The notes beneath the pieces were generated by a model. That model did no database searches, was not told where the DNA came from, and saw nothing but the letters and a program-made list of their open reading frames with translations. A stretch of DNA of 64,000 bases. Origin: Hyperoplus lanceolatus. Lineage: Eukaryota > Chordata > Actinopteri > Uranoscopiformes > Ammodytidae. Where the stretch lies: contig CM049408.1 of assembly GCA_026929865.2 (NCBI GenBank), positions 62,001 through 126,000 on the forward strand, read 5' to 3'. Made by a program: the position numbers and the translations under genes. Positions 32,342-44,230 of the stretch are shown here, piece by piece. Every line of letters starts with the position of its first letter. The stretch's first letter is position 1.

Positions 32342-32684
32342 CTGCAAAAAACAACAAAAAAACACACACCGGCAGTTACATAAATAACCTTTGACTTGCA
32401 TATCAACCTTCATAAGAGAAACAAGGCTCACAATTAGAGCTCTACTTTACCATCTACTTCTTTACTAGATGAAGGCAGATGACAGCCTGCTCGTCCTGGC
32501 TGCATCCCATTTCCTAGTCAAGACTTATTTTTTTCTTGTTTGTGTGTGTCTTCGTCACCACTCCAAACAAAGTCTTAATTAAATCCTAACAAGAGTGTCC
32601 TTTGTGCCTTCCTGAGGAATTCACGCCCAGCTTACCAACAAACTCTCGCTCAATCTCTTTCCTTTCAACCGCTTTAGACTACTA

Positions 32685-32895
32685 CTTGTGGCTGTGGCAA
32701 AGCGGGTATGGCGGTCGTCCACTAGATAGCAAGTTTGGAGATTCGATCCTCGCCGCCACATGTAGAAGTCTACCTGGTTGAGTCAGCGCGTTGCATGGCA
32801 GCTACTGCCATCGGTGTATGACTGCGTGGTGAATAGATGTAGTAAGCAATGAAAATTGCTTTGGGGCTGAGAAAATCAGCTAATCAGCATTATAT
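32685..32895 (+). repeat. tRNA-derived SINE candidate
   Basis: GTGGCTGTGGCAAAGCGGGT then a B-box-like GGAGATTCGATCCTCG give a tRNA-like head of about 75 nt. A body follows with AAGCAATGAAAATTGCTTTG. No clear A-rich tail. Annotated as a SINE rather than a tRNA gene. Confidence 0.6.
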
Positions 32896-33114
32896 ACTTT
32901 AAGTCCATTTACCATTTTGAGTCCATTTAGACTTAAGACTCCTGGCGCCGTCCTGGGCTGCTGCATGGTAGAGTCGCTCTTTGTTTTGTTGTCTCTTACC
33001 TACTGATCACTCTGACTGATTTTTTTCCAACAACACAAAGTTGGTTCTAGTTCTGCCTGGTGCTAATGCCGCTTCGCAGCTGGTTAAACTTGGGAACCAT
33101 ATAAGACTGTATAA

Positions 33115-33368
33115 GGGTGTATTCACACTGGGAAAGTTCGCTAGTTCACTTGCTTTGGTCCAGACCAAATAGAGTTTAGATTTTTTTTTGTTGGTGTGGT
33201 CCACCTTCATATTGCCCCTTTTGTAAGTGAACCAGCATTAAGAAGTAAAACCACACGTGATCTGAGGTCATTCATTCATTGGACAGACATTCTGGGGTGG
33301 AGAGAAGCAGGAAGCACAAAGTGAAAACTGCGAAAAATATAACTGATACGATATGGGGTTAAAAATAA

Positions 33369-33403
<35 letters not shown>

Positions 33404-34156
33404 ATAGGCCAACATCTAGCCTATAAATAAAACAAAAAAACATAAAATTATTGTTGTTTCATATGGTTATAATATGTAGGCCTGTGTGTAGCTTGTAGCC
33501 TACGATGTGAAACATAATATTTACTGTATTTTTGCTGCTGGACGCGCGGCTCGCGAGGAATAGGCTCAAGCTCACACACAGCTGATTTAGCCGTGTGGCA
33601 GCTGGGTGTGAGTCCGGCGCGGCTCAGCTCCAAACTGACACGCGGATAGTATTGACGGTCCCGTACATAGGAAGCAAAATAAAAACACGCACTTCATACA
33701 AAGCTCAGCGTGAACCTGTTGTCACTGTGCGGAAACGCTCCCCTCTCCTTCATCTGATCGCTGAACACATCAGCATGTTTACGCGTCCTGTCTATCAAAT
33801 GCAATATATTCGCTCGGGGCTCCCGGTCAAACCACAAATAATCTTCCCAACAACGACGACAACAACACTTTCCCATAATGTGAAGCTGACGGCGATTTAT
33901 TAAAAAAGAAAAGGCACAGTGCTTCCTGCAATTGGGTCGGATCGAGTCCGGACAAATTCACACCACAAACGAACTGCAGCAGAGTGGTATGGAAGCGCAT
34001 CGAGACCACCTCTTCAGCTAGGTCTCGGAGCGTTTGTTTGGTCCGCCCCCGAGTGCGATTGCTGTATTCACACATGTCTGAAAGATGCGCACCGAAGGCG
34101 GAAGTGCATCTGAGTTCGTTTCAACCAAACTAAACACGGCATGTGTGAATACACCC
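33115..34156. mobile_element. PIF/Harbinger-type MITE, TAA-flanked
   Basis: Ends GGGTGTATTCACAC at 33115 and GTGTGAATACACCC finishing at 34156, with TAA on both sides (33112-33114 and 34157-34159). A 3-bp TWA-type duplication is characteristic of PIF/Harbinger. Inside is an (AAAT)n run at 33362-33405. No transposase is encoded. Confidence 0.82.
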
Positions 34157-34900
34157 TAAGTCTCTGTACGTTGCCGCTATCCCACCTAACACTTGTGCTC
34201 ATTTTAAGCACAACAACTAAAGAGGCAGATATGTCGTATTCTGACAGATTTTGTCTCTGGCCTTGTTTTGTCAGCGAAACACGGCTTATCCAGCATGTTT
34301 GCATTACCTGTCAACTGCCCTCTCCCTGGCCCTGCACCGTCATCCCACCTTCCCTCCTCAACGACTTTCTTTGTCCTTGCCTATTCACCTCAGCCATCCT
34401 GCCCCCCTCTACCAACTTGGCCTTCTAACAACTCAATCACCATCCTAGTGAAGGATGTGAGAAGACAGTTCAATCAAAACCCTCGCAGTTAGGGTGCAGC
34501 AAGAAGATGAACAGATGCAAAGCGGAGTGGACGGGCAGGGGTGTAAGGTTTGACCTTGCCCTGGATGTAAACTGGGCCTGATCCATTCACAGAACAGAAT
34601 GGAAGTTCTAGTATCTTGAAGCGGATGCCGGAAATACTGGAAGCCAGAGAAGGGAACGCAGAAGCGGTGTAGTGTGGGATAAATTGGGTAAGTTGAAGCC
34701 CACTCGAGCTGCTACATTCTGGGTGAGATCGCACTTGCAGGCAGACCAGCCAGGAGGTAGTTGCAGTAGTCTAGGCATGAATTGACAAGTGCCTGGACCA
34801 GAACCTGTCCCGCCTTCTAGGTTAGACAGGTACAGATACTTCTGATGTTGCACAGTCTGTATCTGCACGATTGGATTGTTGCAGCAATGTTAGTATAGAG
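34157..34900 (-). pseudogene. LINE reverse-transcriptase C-terminal fragment (about 34490-34880)
   Basis: Minus-strand frames read CKCDLTQNVAARVGFNLPNL then SHTTPLLRSLLWLPV, followed after a frameshift by VNGSGPVYIQGKVKPYTPAR. This is the common C-terminal signature of CR1/L2-type LINEs. Stops and shifts break it. Nothing is recognised in 34160-34480. Confidence 0.7.
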
Positions 34901-35839
34901 CAGGGGTCGGCACCCCTAGGCACTCGCAGCAAAATCATTGGCACACTGGCAATAAGCAGTACCCACTCAGCAGCATTTGCAATCAACTAAAAGACACAAG
35001 CTTTATATGTGTCGTGTGACTCTTGTTTAATTGGGTAGGTTACGTGCTCCAGCGCACATTTCCCACAGTGGATGCTGCACGCTTCGGCAGTGCCCACATG
35101 TCTTACCGCGCGCAGGGTTCATGTGCGCAAAGCCACTCCAGCACTGCCCGACTTAATGGTTCTCCCTGTGGGGAAAAGCTCCAGTGATGCCCAGCGCAGT
35201 CGCCCTCTCGGCCGAGCGAGTTATCTAGCATCATCTCAGATCCATATTTGTGATAAAACATGATAAAAACCATCAAAACAGACATTGGGAAGGATGTTTA
35301 CATGCTCCGCCATTGTAGGCGCATACACATCAGTGTTTCCCCCACATCCATATAGCAGCGGCGGCGGGCCGCCGGCGCAATATTTTCCCCGCCGCCGCTG
35401 TAAATCCTTTGCATATCAATTTTGGTTAAAATAAAAATGATTTCATTTTTATTTTATTTTTTTGCTGCATGTGAAGCCTGTGTCATATCCGCACGTCGCA
35501 CACGCTCCAAACGGTTAGGACACTCGTGCAGCTTACAGCTAAGAATGTCTGCTGAAAGTTCCACAGCTCCGGATCTTAAGCCATGAATTGATGAACTTGC
35601 ATATCAAAGAAAAGATGTTAGTTTTCTGAGGGCTGTAAATAAGCCAATCTATGTGGCTCAATAGCATGCTAATATTGATGATTGATTGTGTCAAGTGTCT
35701 CAGGATGACTGCTAACATTATCTGGTTATATATCCAACGTTAGCTAGCTACTGATAGCCTATCCCTTTTGTTTATAATGGTGACTTGGCATTTCATTACT
35801 AATGTAAAGTGTCATAAATAGTTATCATCGGTGCTGGGT
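34901..35839. mobile_element. Two single hAT-like ends
   Basis: CAGGGGTCGGCACCCC at 34901 and CAGTGTTTCCCCCACATCCA at 35331 both look like hAT terminal repeats of fish elements. Matching right ends were not found, so these are truncated copies. No coding sequence seen. Confidence 0.5.
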
Positions 35840-36008
35840 CATGATTGATAATTTTAGCTATAGTACCAAGCTGGATTCAACTCTTACGGTCCGGCAAAAT
35901 TTGTGTTGATCATGATATTGAAATTTCTCATATGATTCTTGAACATATAGTGTTATCATACATATTGACATTACTAATAATTATAACTAATAATAATTAC
36001 TAAATTAA

Positions 36009-37395
36009 AGCGGCAGTTGAGAGTTTTTTTACTGTAATATTTGGCAAAACTGTCATAATAGCCATTCAGCTATATGTAGGTGAAGTGGTCTGAAAATATT
36101 TTTTTATCACTTTGCTCCCCCCTGCCTCTGTGTGCTGCCCCCCAAAATTGCCACCGCTCATGTTAATTTTGACCAATCAGAGCGAGGTCAGATTCTCCGT
36201 TCTTATTGGCTGTGGGACCTTGGCAACGACGTTGATGCGTCAGTTGCGTGAGCGTTCACGACCCTAGCAGTCTGACACTAGCCTACTGCTACTACGGCGG
36301 ACAGCGAGTAGCAATGTCTTCACAAACGAACCCTCAATTTACCATTCCCAGGATACTAACAACTAACACCGCTAAGACAGCAAAAAAACGAGGAAAGACG
36401 AATGTTGAAAAGTTAACTGCTGAAAGGGAGACGGAGAGAGCTTGACAAAAAAGTACACCGGCCATGTCTTCTTGCCCCATCACATCAAGACCTCTCCGAC
36501 CGCGACCTCGTCCCCTTGCTCTGCCCCTAGGCTGCCTGCCGCTGGCGGCCAGCGGCTGGCCCCATATAGCCCTCGTCCTGTGATCAGTGTTGCCAACTCA
36601 AAGCGATTTTGTCACTATATTTAGTGACTTTTCAGCCCCCCTGGCGACTTTTTTTTTCAAAACAGCGACAAGCGACAAATCTAGCTTTTTTTTCTGGTGT
36701 AATTGGTGACTTTTTCGCCAAAGCAAGTATCATCTCTTCTCAACGAGCAGCGGGAGCACTGACACGCAGCCCGCTGCCGCGCGAGGATCGGGCCGTCTGT
36801 CAGTGCTCTGTGACGGGGGCCAGGAGGCTCCCGCTGCTCGTTCAGAAGCGTTAAAAGTGATATTTGCTTCGGCGAAAAAGTCACCAATTACACCAGAAAA
36901 AAAGCTAGATTTGTCGCTTGTCGCTGTTTTGAAAAAAAAGTCGCCAGGGGGGCCTGAAAAGTAGCTAAATATAGCGACAAAATCGCTAAGTTGGCAACAC
37001 TGCCCGAGCAGCCCCTCCCAGCTGCGGTCAGAACAGGAGCATAGATAGTAGGAGATAGGCCTACACACACACCTCTCCGCTCTGTTACAATTAGTTTGCT
37101 ATCTTGCCTGGCTGTTACAGCTACTTAGGCCTACCAGCACACTTACAATGATTTTAAGCTAACATACATGGTATGTCTGTGATTAAAATGTATGCTCAAT
37201 ATGTACGTAGGCTATGTAGTTATCATTACTAATTGTTTAATCACCTCGGAATCGGACATGGTGTTTGTCTCCTGTCAATGTAACTGAATTCACATGAACG
37301 CGCGTAGCTGTCGTTCAGAGGGAGGAGCTACAGCAGGTAGAGCGTTGGGAAAACAGCCGTTGGGATCCCAACGGCTACAATTATCAACTGCAGCT
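36009..37395. mobile_element. TTAA-flanked element inside a dispersed repeat
   Basis: TTAA at 36005-36008 and 37396-37399; inverted ends AGC(G/T)GCAGTTGA. The interrupted repeat (35840-36008 and 37396-37505, minus orientation) is uninterrupted at 43690-43730, where TAAATGAAGTGATTTATAAG spans the site. Inside near 36313-36444 a short frame starts MSSQTNPQFTIPRI and ends KLTAERETERA, which looks like the first exon of a lost transposon gene. TTAA use suggests piggyBac or another TTAA-targeting group. Confidence 0.75.
36585..37002. mobile_element. Nearly perfect palindromic hAT-type MITE
   Basis: CAGTGTTGCCAACT at both ends and an almost complete palindrome throughout 418 bp, centred near 36790. 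The right half matches 53815-54039 closely. No 8-bp target duplication can be read here, unlike the 53400 copy. Confidence 0.8.
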
Positions 37396-37524
37396 TTAAG
37401 TGATTTACAAGAACATAGATGAAACCAATTGGCGGCAAGTAATAATACTTGTTATTACCATTTAGTGATTTATAAGAGCAAAGATTCAGGATTAGCAACA
37501 TCATTGAAATGTGGCTACAATCTA

Positions 37525-38345
37525 CTTTCTCATCCCATTCTGTGGGAAGTCTGTGGGAAGGAAAAAGTGTGGCAGAAAACGCTGCAGAAGAGGTGACCGG
37601 AACCTGAGGAGGATTGTGGAGAAGGGCCGATTCCAGACCTTGGGGGACCTGCGGAAGCAGTGGACTGAGTCTGGAGTAGAAACATCCAGAGCCACCGTGC
37701 ATAGGCGTGTGCAGGAAATGGGCTACAGGTGCCGCATTCCCCAGGTCAAGCCACCTTTGAACCAGAAACAGCGGCAGAAGCGCCTGACCTGGGCTACAGA
37801 GAAGCAGCACTGGACTGTTGCTCAGCGGTCCAAAGTACTTTTTTCGGATGAAAGCAAATTTTGCATGTCATACGGAAATCAAGGTGCCAGAGTCTGGAGG
37901 AAGACTGGGGAGAAGGAAATGCCAAAATGCCTGAAGTCCAGTGTCAAGTACCCACAGTCAGTGATGGTCTGGGGTGCCATGTCAGCTGCTGGTGTTGGTC
38001 CACTGTGTTTTATCAAAGGCAGGGTCAATGCAGCTAGCTATCAGGAGATTTTGGAGCACTTCATGCTTCCATCTGCTGAAAAGCTTTATGGAGATGAAGA
38101 TTTCATTTTTCAACAAGACCTGGCACCTGCTCACAGTGCCAAAACCACTGGTAAATCTGAATCTGTGGGATATTTTGAAGAGGAAGTTGAGAGACACCAG
38201 ACCCAACACTGTGGATGAGCTTAAGGCCGCTATCGAAGCATCCTGGGCCTCCATAACACCTCAGCAGTGCCACAGGCTGATTGCCTCCATGCCACGCCGC
38301 ATTGAAGCAGTCATTTCTGCGAAAGGATTCCCGACCAAGTATTGA
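37525..38345 (+). pseudogene. Tc1 transposase lacking the third catalytic residue
   Basis: Reads NLRRIVEKGRFQTLGDLRKQ through VLFSDESKFCMSYG (first Asp), MVWGAMSAAGVGPLCF and FQQDLAPAHSAKTTGK (second Asp), all in one frame. Compared with the copy at 62448-63381, about 66 bp after AKTTGK are deleted, removing the SPDLNPIEN block with the third acidic residue. A frameshift follows, and the last part (RPNTVDELKAAIEASWAS to GFPTKY) is in another frame. It is therefore doubly inactivated. Confidence 0.9.
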
Positions 38346-38521
38346 GTGCATAACTGAACATAATTATTTGAAGGTTGACTTTTTTGTATTAAAAACACTT
38401 TTCTTGTATTGGTCGGATGAAATATGCAAATTTTTTGAGATAGGGATTTTTGGTTTTTCTTTACTTTTTTGCCAAAATATTGAACTTTATCACAATATGC
38501 TAATTATATGAGAAGGACCTG
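37525..38521 (+). mobile_element. Tc1 element, 5'-truncated
   Basis: Right terminus ends ATATGAGAAGGACCTG before TA (38522-38523). The left terminal repeat and HTH region are missing. Same family as the minus-strand copy at 62448-63381. The flanking unit to its left is a dispersed repeat (37400-37505). Confidence 0.85.
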
Positions 38522-38529
38522 TATTAAGT

Positions 38530-40400
38530 GAAGTGAACCGCAAGCTGGAGGACTTAATCGGAAAGTGGATGCGATCTGGGTGAGCGTTAACGGTCCGTAG
38601 GCACGGAAAACGGCCACTGGATTTGGAATATTTCGGATTTACTTAAACCAGTGACTTTAAGACGGGCTTCACATCCAGCGCCTAGTCTCTTCAAAACAAA
38701 TTGATTATCTCGATTCGGCTCCCCACACCGACCTTGGAGGTGTTATCTCTTCTCCGGGATGTTTATGCAGAAAGACGCTCTACCCCCACCGCTCCTGACC
38801 TAATCTCCTGTGAACTCTATCTCTGGCTGGGCCTTGAGGTTGTCTCCATGGATTCGCTACACCATCTGGCGCCTGAAGACTCCCGTTATGTCTGGACAGA
38901 TTTAGATAAACGGAACACACATACACACACACGTAGACACATAGCACACACGACCCCTGACCACCCAAGCCTTCTTGTCTCCGTACCCCTCTTCCTCTCT
39001 CGTTGCAGAAAGGATGCCGCGGGCGGGGCGCCTGCCGGCTGCGTACGCCCCCTGGTGCCTGGGCTGTGACACCTACCGTCCCATAATCCCCTAACCAGTA
39101 CCTTTGTGCTTATCAACGTGTTCTATTTGTCTGTGGCGTTATCATGTTGCTGATTATGCCAAGGTGGTTTTTGTACTAATCACACACTTTGCACCCATAA
39201 GGAGCGGAGTGTGAGAGTAGCATTTTTTTTAACCTGTCTTTCCCTGATGTTCTCTTTATCATTCCTACTTTAAGGGGCGCAGCGCACGCTAGACGACTCT
39301 TCAGTGTATCCCCCCTGTCTCCCATGTTTGGTTACTGTCACTCTATTGGCGCTTTTCCACCGCACATGTAGCTCGACTCGACTCAACTCGACTCGACTCG
39401 GTTTGGTAGCAGCGCGGGTCGTTTTCCACCGCAAATAGTACCTGCTGAACGTGGGCGGGGTCGTCGTAAGGGGCTGAAAGCCTACTCCGGAGCAAAGTAG
39501 CAAAGCAGAAATTACGAGCAGTTGTTGCACTATTAACTGAACCAACTGCCAAAAACACGGATGAAAAATGTTTAAGAAATACCCCCTTGTATCTGTTTGC
39601 TAAAAGAAGTAGAAGAATATTGCTACGGGCCATTAAAAGGGATGGTTGTTGTCCCACGTACATCCCTATGCACGTAAACACGGGCATGATAAAGTTGACT
39701 GTTTAGTGCTTGTTTCAGGATACGTGTTTTCAAATGCAAGCCGTGTCTCAGCCTGAATATTTTATTGAGGTAATCAGTTCAGTCCGAGGCTTGTAATGTA
39801 ATCGCTCGCTATCATGTCTGTCCCAGCTGGCTACTATTTAGCCTAGCTGCCCTACATGTCTCCTCTCGTATGTAAGTAACTTCCCCAACAACCAACACTG
39901 GGTGAGCTTAGCGAATATATGGAAAATAAAATCGGATCTGTGATGCAAATCAAATGAAAGAGAGCCAGAGAAGGCTGCACGCGGCGTAAATACACTCAAA
40001 AGTCCCGGAGAGTTGGGGAGAATAAACAACAGAATGAAGCCGGTAGTCTCTGGCCACTGATTGGCCAGACAATAGTCTCTGGCCAATCAGTGGCTGGCTG
40101 TCTGCCGACGTCACCTTTTAGCATTGTCTCAGCTCGCTTGGAACCTAGAGCGAGGCGATACCAAAAAAGCAGCCGCTACGTGGTACCAGGTACCATGAAA
40201 TTGCGGTGGAAAAGCCAAAAATGCGAGTCGAGTCGAGTCGAGCTGATACCATGCGGTGGAAAAGCGCCATATGTCTCTTGGCGGGGTATAACTGTAAACA
40301 GATCATCGTTGTTCTGAAACATGTACAATGACAAAATAAATCATCTTGAATCTTGAAGGCATAAGTCCTCATGAGAAGGCTGACAGTCGCATTATGGTTC
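38530..40400 (+). mobile_element. Probable LINE 3' region interrupted by a Harbinger MITE
   Basis: Sequence at 40272-40362 ends AATAAATCATCTTGAATCTT, a repeat-type tail seen on fish LINEs. The flanking stretch 38530-39343 is likely the upstream part of the same unit; no RT motif is readable in it. Assignment is tentative. Confidence 0.45.
39347..40269. mobile_element. PIF/Harbinger-type MITE, 3-bp TAT duplication
   Basis: Ends TGGCGCTTTTCCACCGCA and the inverted TGCGGTGGAAAAGCGCCA, with TAT on each side. Both ends have a GTCGAGTCGAGTCGAG-type subterminal repeat (39375-39400 and 40225-40243). 923 bp, non-coding. Confidence 0.78.
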
Positions 40401-41310
40401 ACGTGGCAGATACAGCAATGCTGTACAATACTATTCTAATCCAAGTACGAAAGCGATGTAGTAGTACTTTACATTTTTGTCATCGTCCAGCTGACCTAAT
40501 TTCTGTCAGTGCTGTAGGTTAGCATATAGAACTGGCATATTTCTTTGAATTATTGCACTGCATAATATATTTGCTGCAATAGGCTGTGAAAAAATCCTGA
40601 AAGTGCATTTTCAAAATTAATGAATCAGCTGCAACTCACTGAAGTTGGAGTTGCCACTTTCATGAGGAACGCCACACTATATGGACAATAATATTTGGAC
40701 ATCTACACATTAAGCTTTTATGACATTCCTTTCTAAATGAATAGGCATTAATATGGAGTTGGTCCACACTGTGCAGATCTAATAGCTTCCACTCTTCTTG
40801 GAAGGCTTTCTACAAGATTTTGGAGTGTGTTTGCCATAAATGTTGCCCATTAATCGAGAAAACATTTATTAGGGGTAAAAACTGGTGCGAGGCCAAGTTC
40901 CAGGTTTGAGCTGGGCTATAAAATGTGAACCGCCTACGTCAAGAGGCGGGGGAGGGATTGCCCTGACCAACCAGACCAACTCAAACCTCATGCCCGCCAT
41001 ATTTAAAAACACCGCTACTACGAGACGTAAACACAAACTTAATTACCAAACATAGCGATCAAATCGGCCGAAAAAATTATGCCGTATGGGTTAGCAAAGC
41101 AAAGCGAGAGGCAACACGTGTAAAAATAAGACTAATCCGCCACTGTTGTTGTGCTTATATCTAGCGCTAGAAAAACCAACCTGTTCGTAACTGGTATAAG
41201 GCAGTTTTGAACTGGCCCCAGCACCAGCCCGGAGCTGGCTCTTGTTAGTGTGAAAGGGGTAACTGAAAGGAAATTAGCTAAAAGGGACCATATCACTTAC
41301 TTTCCTTTAA

Positions 41311-42264
41311 CCCATTGATGACGGCTGCTGCGCAATGCCACATTGTATCTCCTGCCTGATGCTGGGTTGTGCAGCATTGTTACTTTATCTAATTTTCATG
41401 GCATGCGCAACATAGAATGCACCGTCATTGGTTCAAATACACATGAGGTGGGTTTTGTTGATTTTTTAAGACCACGTGAACATCCAAAAAATGTGTGGTT
41501 TGCCGAAAATCACGCCAATCAAAAAATTAATAAATAAATAATAATAACAAAAATACGCCAGCTGTGTCTGCGATAGTGTATTACAGAACAGTTAGTGGCG
41601 TTCGGAGCGCAGAATCAAGGTCTACTATAGGCTACTGACGAAAATCACACAACACATTGCATCTATTTATTAACAATATTTATGAATTTAGGCTATATTT
41701 TGCTGCTCCAACTCAAATTCAGCCCAGCCAGGCGATAGTTAAGTTTCAGTTTCGTTTTCATCTCCGTGGTATACAGCCGTTTGGACCAGCTGATCGGCTC
41801 CCGACAGCAGGAGTCAGTCTGCGTTCCAGTTGTACTGGGAAGTCGGATTTATGGTGCCAGTGATAACTGAAATAAATAATAAAATAAAGCTATCTTCTCC
41901 TTCCTATATCTGTCTATCTTTATCCCTCCACTGCACACTCACTACTATCCATGCTAAAAGGAAGCAGGATTATAACCTCGTTTAGCACATTATTTTTAAA
42001 TAGTTTATATTATTTATTAAATTTTTTCTCCCCCATCTAATTTTGACGATTTTTAGAAAAATGTGTTGGTTTGTAAGCGCTAAGGGAGCATGTTTAAATA
42101 AAACATGTGAACCTTAACCTTTAAATGTATTTTATTTCATGTTTCTATGTGCTACACAGGCTTAGATATTAAGGTTTTGGTAGACTTTACAATTCATACT
42201 ATTTTTTCAGAAAACCCTCAGGCATTAAGGACATGCATCCTAGATTGCCATAGTCATCAATGGG
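41311..42264. mobile_element. piggyBac-like non-autonomous element, copy 2 (uninterrupted)
   Basis: TTAA at 41307-41310 and 42265-42268, CCCATTGATGACGG left end and complementary GTCATCAATGGG right end. 954 bp. Non-coding and collinear with copy 1, including GTTAGTGGCGTTCGGAGCGC. It provides the empty site for the hAT insertion in copy 1. Confidence 0.88.
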
Positions 42265-42715
42265 TTAAAGCATCTTCTGAACAACTGTGCGGTAATAATG
42301 TAATTCATATGGATTGCATCTTGAATAATTTTGCAATTGAATCTTTGACGGTGAATCATAATCAAATGTATACACAAGGCCAGTATTCAAACCTCCAACA
42401 TTTGTTAGGTCAGACACTGATGTCGGAAGAGAGGGCCTGGAATATAATCTCCGTTCTTGCGCATCCCTAATGTGTTGGATGGGGTTCAAGGTCCCATGCG
42501 GGTGTGCCAGTCAGGTCCTTCCACACAAACGTATCCAATCATGCCATTATGGAGCTTGCTTTGTGCACTGGGGCACAGTCAAGATGGAACAGAAAAAGGT
42601 CAAATCCAAATTGTTCCCACAAAGTTGGATCCATTGAATTGTCCAAAATGTCTTGGTAAACTGAACCATTAAGATTTCCCTTCACGAAAACTGAGGGGCT
42701 TATGGGCTAACCCCA

Positions 42716-43198
42716 AGCCCCAACCACAGCGAGTTCTAACAGCATCCAATAAGGAAGTGACACAGTGCAGTACTTTCCGGTGGCCACTGGGGGTGGTACC
42801 AAGACTGAGCAATTTTTCTTTGACTCACTTGCCGTTTTCACAGTCTTATTGAACCTATTTACAGCCTGGTCCACAAAACCATTCTAGTCTGTATGTTTAG
42901 GTCATATCTCCATGACAACACTGAGGGGGGTGAATTTTTTTCTAGCAGGCTAGTTTTTATTCTTTTGGAGGTTAAAATGTATTGGCGCGATCTCTTGAGT
43001 GACAGCTCTCCGCCCGTTGTCCCTCACTTTGCCTCCGAGGTATACGTCAGCTAGATAGGCGTATCTCCCTCCCCCCAACGTGAAGCGGAGTAAAAATCTC
43101 ACAAGATGGCGATGCGCATAAACCAGGATTATTGGAAGCCGTGTGTGAATAACTGAGGTCAACACGGATGATACATCCATATTATATACTATCTATGG
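42716..43198. mobile_element. Unidentified insertion with GGCTAACCCC direct repeats
   Basis: GGCTAACCCC occurs at both edges (about 42713-42722 and 43197-43206), and Tc1 sequence resumes across it. The unit contains AAGATGGCGATGCGC and TATTATATACTATCTATGG. No coding sequence; class unknown. Confidence 0.5.
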
Positions 43199-43447
43199 CT
43201 AACCCCAGAAAAACAACCCATAGTGTAATCCCTCCTTCACCAAATCTGACCGAATAAACCCTTTGGCCTCAAACTCGGACTGCTCCATGAGACTGCCAGA
43301 TATAAATAAATTAATATATGTCCACTGTGGCGGTGTGCTTTGCACCACTCCATCCTTGGCATTGTGGTTGGTGATGGAAGGCTTGCATGCAGCTGCTTAT
43401 TCACTGATTTTTGGCATTGATTTTGACGCTTATAATGACCAAAAGTA

Positions 43448-44050
43448 AATTAGCATATTCTGGCAATTTTATCCAAAGTCGCCTTCACAAAACAATTTAA
43501 ATATTATTCAGAGGTTCTCTAAACAGTATTTATTTTAATCTATAACTTTGAAAAACTACAACAAGTCACCAAAAATTGGTTTGTATCACCAACAGGTTCA
43601 GACATAAGAGGGTTTTTAGGTGAAAGCGTCAGTTTGGCGGCCATTTTCCAAAATGGCCACCAATTGTTTGCTTCTATTTTCTTATAAATCACTTCATTTA
43701 GTAATTATTATTAGTTATAATTATTAGTAATGTCAATCTGTATGATAACACTATATATTTTCATCAAGAATCATATGAGAAATTTAAATATCATGATCAA
43801 CACAAATTTTGCCTATTCTCGCCACCGTAATCCAAAGTCGTCTTCATGAAACAATAAAAACATTATTCAAAGGGTCTCTAAACAGTGTTTACTTGAATCT
43901 ATGAACTGAAAAACCTACAACTAGACACAAAAAATAGGTTTCTATGACCATCAGACCCAGAGATATGAAGGTTATTAGGTAAAAGTGTGCGATTTGGCGG
44001 CCATTCGGACCGTAAGAGTCGAATCCAGCTTGGCACTATAGCTAAAATGC
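43448..44050 (+). repeat. Dispersed repeat, two tandem-like units
   Basis: Two units share TATCCAAAGTCG / AATCCAAAGTCG, CTCTAAACAGT, and ATTTGGCGGCCATT. The stretch 43690-43800 matches the complement of 35850-36008 plus 37396-37480. Non-coding. Confidence 0.7.
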
Positions 44051-44230
44051 CATATTCTAGCTGCATGCAAAGTTTCATGCTTTTATCGCAAAGTGCACAA
44101 TTTTTGTCACTATCCTCTGGACTAACTGGACTTTGAAATACTGGCCCACTCCTTCCAAATACTTTCAGTTGTAGGCTTCAAATTCAATATGTTTGCCTGG
44201 TTTTATTTTATGTGTATAAGCAATATACGA

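Larger units (their letters stand above)
40674..43410 (-). mobile_element. Tc1 remnant, split by several insertions
   Basis: Pieces at 40674-40872, 42392-42715 and 43199-43410 read as one fish Tc1 family on the minus strand: CACTATATGGAC end, CATTAATATGGAGTTGGTCC, CTTCCACTCTTCTTGGAAGG, GTGCACTGGGGCACAGTCA, and later ACTGCCAGATATAAA and GTGCTTTGCACCACTCCATC. The coding parts are badly eroded. Insertions include a piggyBac-like element (41311-42264) and an unidentified unit (42716-43198). Confidence 0.75.

Noticed and set aside
33115-34156. Host exon suggested by several open frames
   Set aside because: The whole interval is bounded by TAA-flanked inverted ends and is a Harbinger MITE. The frames show no protein similarity.
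36609-37070. Overlapping ORFs on both strands between 36609 and 37070
   Set aside because: They arise from the palindromic MITE, so each strand mirrors the other. No protein similarity is seen.
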